NCBI GenBank assembly: GCA_030374805.1
Contig: JARGSG010000257.1
Coordinates: 1-28,186, forward strand
Source: Gracilaria gracilis
Lineage: Eukaryota; Rhodophyta; Florideophyceae; Gracilariales; Gracilariaceae
Length of the DNA stretch: 28,186 bases
Reading direction: 5' to 3'
Positions 19,834 through 28,186 of the stretch are shown here, piece by piece (positions within the stretch are counted from its first letter, which is position 1; every line of letters starts with the position of its first letter). The notes beneath the pieces were generated by a model. That model was given only the letters and a program-made list of their open reading frames with translations, was not told the DNA's origin and did not search any database. The position numbers and the translations under genes were made by a program.

Positions 19834-20197
19834 TTAACTTCCATATATGTGCCAGAACAAGCACACAGGGCATCTGACGCATTCGTATACCTTGTCACAC
19901 TCCACATGAAAAATAATATAACTTTCCCCATAGTCCTCCGGGCTTTTTCTGCAATCTCTGCACAAGTCAACGTAATGATCCTCAGATTCTTCAGCGCAAA
20001 TGTAGCACATTCCAGAGTTTGGATCGAATGCATTCAATACCTCAAACGCCTCCGGTCGTACTACAGTTTTGCCTCTCACAACGTCAGAGAAGTCTAAGCC
20101 GTTCTTGAACTCAAATCTATTATAGCATCTCAGAAGTGTGATTAAGTCCGTTTTATCCCTTTCATATTCGCTTTGCTTACGTTTCTTCGTTTCAACG
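19834..20197 (-). CDS. Cys-rich zinc-binding protein, 3' exon
   Basis: I do not recognise a named family. The C-terminal half has a zinc-ligand pattern: CYIC, then LCRDC, FHVEC and CVRCPVC, i.e. CxxC, CxxC, HxxC, CxxC. This could form a RING-like or PHD-like cross-brace. The N-terminal part is charged (ETKKRKQSEYERDKTD). On the minus strand a pyrimidine-rich tract ending CTTTCCCAG stands just before 20197 and looks like a splice acceptor, and no convincing ATG follows, so this is probably the last exon of a gene with upstream exons I cannot place. The stop is TAA at 19836-19834. Confidence 0.5.
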
Positions 20198-20511
20198 CTG
20201 GGAAAGAGATTGATGAGAGATGAATGATAGAAGGTTAACGTCAATCTTGATTTGCCCCTCTCTGTGAACTAAACGGTTAGGTTGACCAATGTTTCTGGGC
20301 TTGGCTGAAGGTAATGTTTATGTGGAACGTGTGAGGAAGAGCCTCTATTTCGGAGCCGGCTATTCGGAGAGCTCGCTCATCTCGTGCTTATGTACTGCAG
20401 CTACTACTGTAAGGCTGATTGAAAGAACGCAAAAAACGTTCAGAAGGAAAGATTCACAAAATTTGCTGCAAATATATCGATGTTTGTACATTACTTTACC
20501 CTAGTCGTAAC
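20198..20511. other. Possible intron / intergenic, no gene recognised
   Basis: This lies between the zinc-binding exon and the MITE. A 71-codon plus-strand frame (20289-20504) has no recognisable features. If the acceptor at 20197 is real, the first part of this stretch is intron. Confidence 0.35.
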
Positions 20512-20515
20512 TTAA

Positions 20516-20872
20516 CCTTTTTGACACTAAAAAATTAAGTCTACTATAGTAGACTTCAGGGGAAAAAGTGATTGGCTTGGGAGCGAAATAATTGGCTCGC
20601 AGTACGCCATGTGGTGACTTTCTTAAGTTTACTATAGTAGACTTAAGACGCTTTACGTAACTATGCTCACCTTGCGCTTTCATTGGCTGTGGCAAAATTT
20701 TGTGCTGCTGTCCACCAATGATTGGATTTGACAAAACTCAATGTGCACATGGATGCAGTCAATCAACTATCACTGGACGAAAATAATTTTAATTCAATTT
20801 AATTCTGCCATTCTATTGGCTGGCCTCTTATGTCTATCATAGTAGATATAAGAACTTTTAGTGTCAAAAGGG
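20516..20872. mobile_element. piggyBac-type MITE flanked by TTAA
   Basis: A 357-bp non-coding element is bounded by TTAA at 20512-20515 and 20873-20876. Its ends are inverted repeats: CCTTTTTGACACTAAAA on the left, and on the right the inverse of CCCTTTTGACACTAAAA. TTAA target sites with CCC/CCT termini are the hallmark of the piggyBac superfamily. No transposase is encoded, so it would need a partner elsewhere. It contains three copies of a TCTACTATAGTAGA-like palindrome (listed separately). The single TIR mismatch suggests it is not brand new. Confidence 0.82.
20537..20852. repeat. Three TCTACTATAGTAGA-type palindromes inside the MITE
   Basis: A perfect 20-bp palindrome, AAGTCTACTATAGTAGACTT, is at 20537-20556. 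A 26-bp version with one imperfect pair is at 20622-20647 (CTTAAG ends). A more diverged 26-bp one is at 20827-20852. They are next to the left TIR, internal, and next to the right TIR. Confidence 0.8.
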
Positions 20873-20876
20873 TTAA

Positions 20877-21095
20877 TGTGATTGGGTGGCCAAAACCCCA
20901 TACATTTTTAATTCGCTGGAACTTCTCTTCCAATGATCAATTTGTATAGAGATACACTGTAGTTTCGGATATGGTAAAGAAAGTCACGTAATCATATACT
21001 GTAGAAACCTGCAAAACCTAGCTAACATAGCATCCCGAAACGTTAAACTTCTTCCACATTCTTGAAAATTGGATTCACAACACATAGCTCTTAAA
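20877..21095. other. Spacer before the satellite array
   Basis: AT-rich single-copy sequence. I see no gene, RNA or further repeat until satellite-like sequence begins near 21096. Confidence 0.45.
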
Positions 21096-24000
21096 CATTC
21101 TCCGACATACAGCTCTCTTCCCTCCCATTTTCGCTGTGTGTCTGCTGATACCTATAAATTTCTTCTTTGGTTAACACGGATTCCAAACCGCGAGCCATAC
21201 ATATTCTCTCATTTAATCACCCTCTCGTCACTTTAAACACATTGGATGTTGTGCCAATGTAAACCAAGTTTGTTACATGTTCACGAATTCACGCTCATTT
21301 TTCAATTTTCTATGCGCCGCCTACATACCGATCTGTACTGCTACACACAATTCTGTCAAACCTTTGCTACCAAAACCGCCTCGCAATCATTCAGTAACCG
21401 CAATGGACCACTCGCTCTCTCCGTCATACAGCTCTCTCCCCTCCCATTTTCGCTGTGTATTTGCTGGTGCTTATGAATTTTGTGTTTGGTTGACAGGGAT
21501 TCCAAACCGCGAGCCATACATATTCTCTCATTTAATCGCCCTCTCGTCACTTTAAACACATTGGATGTTGTGCAAATGTGAACCAAGTTTGTGACATGTG
21601 CATGAATTCACTCCCATTTTTCAATTTTCTGTGTGCCGCCTATATACCGGTCTGTACTGCTACACACAATTGTGTCCAACCTTTGCTACCAAAACCGCCT
21701 CGCAATCATTCAGTATCCGCAATGGACCACTCGCTCTCTCCGTCATACAGCTCTCTCCCCTCCCATTTTCGCTGTTTATTTGCTGGTGCCTATAAATTTT
21801 GTGTTTGGTTCACACGGATTCATAACTGCGAGCCATACTTATTCTCTCATTTAATCGCCCTCTCGTCACTTTGAACACATTGGATGTTGTGCCAATGTAA
21901 ACCAAGTTTGTTACATGTTCACGAATTCACGCTCATTTTTCAATTTTCTATGCGCCGCCTACATACCGATCTGTACTGCTAAACACAATTGTGTCCAACC
22001 TTTGCTACCAAAACCGCCTCGCAATCATTCAGTAACCGCAATGAACCACTCGCTCTCTCCGTCATACAGCTCTCTCCCCTCCCATTTTCGCTGTGTATTT
22101 GCTGGTGCTTATGAATTTTGTGTTTGGTTGACACGGATTCCAAACCGCGAGCCATACATACAATGGATGGTGTGCAAATATGAACCAAGTCTGTTACATG
22201 TGCACGAATTCACGCCCATTTTTCAAATTTCGAAGCGCCGCCTACATACCGCTCTGTACTGCTACACACAATTCTGTCAAACCTTTGCTACCAACACCAC
22301 CTCGAAATCATTCAGTAACCGCAATGCACGATTCGCTCTCTCCGTCATGCAGCTCTCTGCCCTCCCACTTTCGCTGTGTAACTGGTGGTACCTATGAATT
22401 TTGTGTTTTGTTAACACGGATTCCTAAACGCAAGCCGTACATATTCTCTCATTTAATGGCCCTCTGGTCAATTTGAGCACAATGGATGGTGTGCAAATAT
22501 GAACCAAGTCTGTTACATGTGCACGAATTCACGCCCATTTTTCAATTTTCGAAGCGCCGCCTACATACCGCTCTGTACTGCTACACACAATTCTGTCAAA
22601 CCTTTGCTACCAACACCACCTCGAAATCATCCTGTAAGCGCAATGGACGACTTGCTTTCTCCGTCATACAGCTCTCTCTCCTCCCATTTTCGCTGTGTGT
22701 GTGGTGGTACCTATGAATTTTGTGTTTTGTTAACACGGATTCCTAAACGCAAGCCGTACATATTCTCCCATTTAATGGCGCTCTGGTCAATTTAAAACAC
22801 AATGGAACTGGTGTGCAAATATGAACCAAGTCTGTTACATGTTCATGAATTCACGCCCATTTTTCAATTTTCTGTGCGGCGCCTACATACTGGTCTGTAC
22901 TGCTACACACAATTGTGTCCAACCTTTGCTACCAACACCACCTCGAAATCCTTCAGTAACCGCAATGAACCACTCGCTCTCTCCGTCATACAGCTCTCTG
23001 CCCTCCCACTTTCGCTGTGTGTCTGCTGGTACATATGAATTTTTGTGTTGGTTTGACCCGGATTCCTAACTGCGAGCCATACATAATCTCTCATTTATTC
23101 GCCCTCTCGTCACTTTGAACACATTGGATGTTGTGCCAATGTAAACCAAGTTTGTTACATGTTCATGAATTCACGCCCATTTTTCAATTTTCTGTGCGCC
23201 GCCTACATACCGGTCTGTACTGCTACACACAATTATGTCCACCCTTTGCTACCGAAACCGCCTCGTTAACATTCAGTAACCACAATGGACCACTCGCTCT
23301 CTCCGTCATACAGCTCTCTGCCCTCTTATTTTCGCTGTGTATTTGCTGGTACCTATGAATTTTGTGTTTTGTTAACACGGATTCCTAAACGCAAGCCGTA
23401 CATATTCTCCCATTTAATGGCGCTCTGGTCAATTTGAGCACAATGGATGGTGTGCAAATATGAACCAAGTCTGTTACATGTGCACGAATTCACGCCCATT
23501 TTCAATTTTCGAAGCGCCGCCTACATACCGCTCTGTACTGCTACACACAATTCTGTCAAACCTTTGCTACCAACACCACCTCGAAATCCTTCAGTGACCG
23601 CAATGGACCACTCGCTCTCTCCGTCATACAGCTCTCTCCCCTCCCATTTTCGCTGTGTATTTGCTGGTGCCTATGAATTTTGTGTTTGGTTCACACGGAT
23701 TCATAACTGCGAGCCATACTTATTCTCTCATTTAATCGCCCTCTCGTCACTTTCAACACATTGGATGTTGTGCAAATGTAAACCAAGTTTGTTACATGTG
23801 CATCAATTCACGCCCATTTTTCAATTTTCTGTGCGCCGCCTACATACCTGGTGTGTACTGCTACACACAATTTTCAAACCTTTGCTGTCGCAATCATTCA
23901 GTAACCGCAATGGACGTTATACAGCTCTCTCCCCTCCAATATTCGCTGTGCATTTGCTGGTGCTTATGAATTTTGTGTTTGGTTGACACGGATTCCTAAC

Positions 24001-27000
24001 CGCGGATTCCTAAACGCAAGCCGTACATATTCTCCCATTTAATGGCGCTCTGGTCAATTTGAGCACAATGGATGGTGTGCAAATATGAACCAAGTCTGTT
24101 ACATGTGCACGAATTCACGCCCATTTTTCAAATTTCGAAGCGCCGCCTACATACCGCTCAATTCTGTACTGCTACACACAATTCTGTCAAACCTTTGCTA
24201 CCAACATTTTTGCCCACCTCGAAATCCTTCAGTGACCGCAATGGACCACTCGCTCACTCCGTCATACAGCTCTCTCTCCTCCCATTTTCGCTGTGTGTGT
24301 GGTGGTACCTATGAATTTTGTGTTTTGTTAACACGGATTCCTAAACGCAAGCCGTACATATTCTCCCATTTAATGGCGCTCTGGTCAATTTGAGCACAAT
24401 GGATGGTGTGCAAATATGAACCAAGTCTGTTACATGTGCACGAATTCACGCCCATTTTTCAATTTTCGAAGCGCCGCCTACATACCGCTCTGTACTGCTA
24501 CACACAATTCTGTCAAACCTTTGCTACCAACACCACCTCGAAATCCTTCAGTGACCGCAATGGACCACTCGCTCACTCCGTCATACAGCTCTCTCTCCTC
24601 CCATTTTCGCTGTGTGTGTGGGTTCACACGGTGCGGTACCTATGAATTTTGTGTTTTGTTAATGTGCATGAATTCACGGATTGCGCCGCCTACATACTGG
24701 TCTGTACTGCTAAACGCAAGCCGTACATATTCTCCCATTTACAGCTCTCTCTCTCCCATGGCGCTCTGGTCAATTTGAGCACAATGGATTTGGTGTGCAA
24801 ATATGTAAAACCAAGTCTGTTACATGTGCACGAATTCACGCCCATTTTTCAATTTTCGAAGCGCCGCCTACATACCGCTCTGTACTGCTACACACAATTC
24901 TGTCAAACCATTTGCTACCAACACCACCTCGAAATCATCCTGTAAAGCGCAATGGACGACTTGCTTTCTCCGTCATACAGCTCTCTCTCCTCCCATTTTC
25001 GCTGACCACTGTCTCTGTGTGGTGGTACCTATGAATTTTGTGTTTTGTTAACCGCGGATTCCTAAACGCAAGCCGTACATATTCTCCCAGTTTGTTAATG
25101 GCGCTCTGGTCAATTTGAGCACAATGGATGGTGTGCAAATATGAACCAAGTCTGTTACATGTGCACGAATTCACGCCCATTTTTCAAATTTCGAAGCGCC
25201 GCCTACATACCGCTCTGTACTGCTACACACAATTCTGTCAAACCTTTGCTACCAACACCACCTCGAAATCCTTCAGTGACCGCAATGGACCACTCGCTCA
25301 CTCCGTCATACAGCTCTCTCTCCTCCCATTTTCGCTGTGTGTGTGGTGGTACCTATGAATTTTGTGTTTTGTTAACACGGATTCCTAAACGCAAGCCGTA
25401 CATATTCTCCCATTTAATGGCGCTCTGGTCAATTTGAGCACAATGGATGGTGTGCAAATATGAACCAAGTCTGTTACATGTGCACGAATTCACGCCCATT
25501 TTTCAATTTTCGAAGCGCCGCCTACATACCGCTCTGTACTGCTACACACAAATCTGTCAAACCTTTGCTACCAACACCACCTCGAAATCTTTCAGTGACC
25601 GCAATGGACCACTCGCTCACTCCGTCATACAGCTCTCTCTCCTCCCATTTTCGCTGTGTATTTGCTGGTACCTATGAATTTTGTGTTTTGTTAACACGGA
25701 TTCCTAAACGCAAGCCGTACATATTCTCCCATTTAATGACGCTCTGGTCAATTTGAGCACAATGGATGGTGTGCAAATATGAACCAAGTCTGTTACATGT
25801 GCACGAATTCACGCCCATTTTTCAAATTTCGAAGCGCCGCCTACATACCGCTCTGTACTGCTACACACAATTCTGTCAAACCTTTGCTACCAACACCACC
25901 TCGAAATCATTCTGTAAGCGCAATGGACGACTTGCTTTCTCCGTCATACAGCTCTCTCTCCTCCCATTTTCGCTGTGTGTGTGGTGGTACCTATGAATTT
26001 TGTGTTTTGTTAACACGGATTCCTAAACGCAAGCCGTACATATTCTCCCATTTAATGGCGCTCTGGTCAATTTGAGCACAATGGATGGTGTGCAAATATG
26101 AACCAAGTCTGTTACATGTGCACGAATTCACGCCCATTTTTCAATTTTCGAAGCGCCGCCTACATACCGCTCTGTACTGCTACACACAATTCTGTCAAAC
26201 CTTTGCTACCAACACCACCTCGAAATCCTTCAGTGACCGCAATGGACCACTCGCTCTCTCCGTCATACAGCTCTCTCTCCTCCCATTTTCGCTGTGTGTG
26301 TGTGGTGGTACCTATGAATTTTGTGTTTTGTTAACACGGATTCCTAAACGCAAGCCGTACATATTCTCCCATTTAATGGCGCTCTGGTCAATTTGAGCAC
26401 AATGGATGGTGTGCAAAATATGAACCAAGTCTGTTACATGTGCACGAATTCACGCCCATTTTTCAATTTTCGAAGCGCCGCCTACATACCGCTCTGTACT
26501 GCTACACACAATTCTGTCAAACCTTTGCTACCAACACCACCTCGAAATCCTTCAGTGACCGCAATGGACCACTCGCTCACTCCGTCATACAGCTCTCTCT
26601 CCTCCCATTTTCGCTGTGTGTGTGGTGGTACCTATGAATTTTGTGTTTTGTTAACACGGATTCCTAAACGCAAGCCGTACATATTCTCCCATTTAATGGC
26701 GCTCTGGTCAATTTGAGCACAATGGATGGTGTGCAAATATGAACCAAGTCTGTTACATGTGCACGAATTCACGCCCATTTTTCAATTTTCGAAGCGCCGC
26801 CTACATACCGCTCTGTACTGCTACACACAATTCTGTCAAACCTTTGCTACCAACACCACCTCGAAATCCTTCAGTGACCGCAATGGACCACTCGCTCACT
26901 CCGTCATACAGCTCTCTCTCCTCCCATTTTCGCTGTGTGTGTGGTGGTACCTATGAATTTTGTGTTTTGTTAACCCGGATTCCTAAACGCAAGCCGTACA

Positions 27001-28186
27001 TATTCTCCCATTTAATGGCGCTCTGGTCAATTTGAGCACAATGGATGGTGTGCAAATATGAACCAAGTCTGTTACATGTGCACGAATTCACGCCCATTTT
27101 TCAAATTTCGAAGCGCCGCCTACATACCGCTCTGTACTGCTACACACAATTCTGTCAAACCTTTGCTACCAACACCACCTCGAAATCTTTCCAGTGAGGC
27201 GCAATGGACCACTCGCTCACTCCGTCATACAGCTCTCTCTCCTCCCATTTTCGCTGGTGTGTGTGGTTGGTACCTATGAATTTTGTGTTTTGTTAACACG
27301 GATTCCTAAACGCAAGCCGTACATATTCTCCCATTTAATGGCGCTCTGGTCAATTTGAGCACAATGGATGGTGTGCAAATATGAACCAAGTCTGTTACAT
27401 GTGCACGAATTCACGCCCATTTTTCAATTTTCGAAGCGCCCGCCTACATACCGCTCTGTACTGCTACACACAATTCTGTCAAACCTTTGCTACCAACACC
27501 ACCTCGAAATCTTTCAGTGACCGCAATGGACCACTCGCTCACTCCGTCATACAGCTCTCTCTCCTCCCATTTTCGCTGTGTGTGTGGTGGTACCTATGAA
27601 TTTTGTGTTTTGTTAACACGGATTCCTAAACGCAAGCCGTACATATTCTCCCATTTAATGGCGCTCTGGTCAATTTGAGCACAATGGATGGTGTGCAAAT
27701 ATGAACCAAGTCTGTTACATGTGCACGAATTCACGCCCATTTTTCAATTTTCGAAGCGCCGCCTACATACCGCTCTGTACTGCTACACACAAATCTGTCA
27801 AACCTTTGCTACCAACACCACCTCGAAATCTTTCAGTGACCGCAATGGACCACTCGCTCACTCCGTCATACAGCTCTCTCTCCTCCCATTTTCGCTGTGT
27901 GTGTGGTGGTACCTATGAATTTTGTGTTTTGTTAACACGGATTCCTAAACGCAAGCCGTACATATTCTCCCATTTAATGGCGCTCTGGTCAATTTGAGCA
28001 CAATGGATGGTGTGCAAATATGAACAAGTCTGTTACATGTGCACGAATTCACGCCCATTTTTCAATTTTTTCGAAGCGCCGCCTACATACCGCTCTGTTA
28101 CTGCTACACACAAATCTGTCAACCTTTGCTACCAACACCACCTCGAAATTCATTCTGTAAGCGCAATGGACGACTTGCTTTCTCCG
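21096..28186. repeat. ~319-bp satellite array, about 22 units, runs off the window
   Basis: Head-to-tail units share GTGCAAATATGAACCAAG, CACGAATTCACGCCCA, CGCCGCCTACATACCG and TACAGCTCTCT. Using the ATG of (GG)ATGNTGTGC as anchor, units begin near 21246, 21565, 21884, 22167, 22486, 22806, 23128, 23447, 23765, 24072, 24403, 24787, 25128, 25447, 25766, 26085, 26406, 26726, 27045, 27368, 27688 and 28007. The period is 319 in clean units. A partial unit precedes the first. Two subtypes exist: A (left; GTGTTTGGTTGACACGG, CCGCGAGCCATAC) and B (right; GTGTTTTGTTAACACGG, ACGCAAGCCGTAC), with mosaics between 22167 and 24072. Similar short frames recur in each unit but are not taken as genes. A subtelomeric or centromeric satellite is likely by type; location is not shown. 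Confidence 0.95.

Noticed and set aside
21246..28186. Dozens of 65-120 codon frames inside the satellite
   Set aside because: They recur because the DNA repeats, shift frame every unit, overlap in two frames, and differ by amino-acid-changing substitutions. There is no domain.

Overview
The window is nuclear DNA of a eukaryotic microbe. SPO11 is split by two GT-AG introns, several products are eukaryote-specific (SPO11, a BUB3-like protein, a SAC3/GANP-like protein, type II Golgi-style transferases), and the right quarter is a satellite array. A unicellular alga or similar protist would fit, but nothing here fixes the lineage. Base composition is mosaic: the sulfotransferase, glycosyltransferase N-terminus and UPF0126 gene are very GC-rich, the SPO11 to SAC3 block is balanced, and the satellite is AT-richer.

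Layout. 1-2.7 kb: no recognisable gene, some short hairpins. 2.8-3.7 kb (-): broken Golgi-type sulfotransferase. 3.9-5.1 kb: unresolved. 5.1-6.1 kb (-): frame-broken BUB3-like WD40 gene, divergent from a GT77-like glycosyltransferase (6.9-7.8 kb, +) with one frame break. 8.7-10.0 kb (-): SPO11 in three exons, 340 aa, clean. 10.2-11.0 kb (-): Nudix hydrolase. 11.3-15.6 kb (-): a long RRM + SAC3-domain (TREX-2/GANP-like) gene with several frame breaks and in-frame stops. 16.06-16.98 kb (+): UPF0126/TRIC-type membrane protein. 17.1-18.2 kb (+): membrane-anchored PEBP (YbhB-like) protein interrupted by two stops. 19.0-19.4 kb (-): retroelement remnant. 19.8-20.2 kb (-): Cys-rich zinc-binding exon. 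20.5-20.9 kb: a 357-bp piggyBac-type MITE between TTAA sites. 21.1 kb to the end: about 22 copies of a ~319-bp satellite.

Two patterns cut across the genes. First, seven in-frame stops lie inside regions whose translation continues sensibly on both sides, and each could come from CGA, CAG or CAA by one C-to-T change. Second, single-base frame breaks recur in conserved proteins, two of them explainable by shortening of a T or G run. The first suggests decay (or an unusual mutational or decoding process). The second could be decay or assembly indels. Because SPO11, Nudix and UPF0126 read through cleanly and all three stop codons are also used as real terminators, a simple genetic-code change is unlikely.

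Functionally, SPO11 (meiotic breaks), BUB3 (spindle checkpoint) and SAC3 (mRNA export) sit near each other, but spacing and strand give no sign of an operon. The two divergent promoter regions both carry long palindromes built on Myb-like AACGG/AACCG cores.
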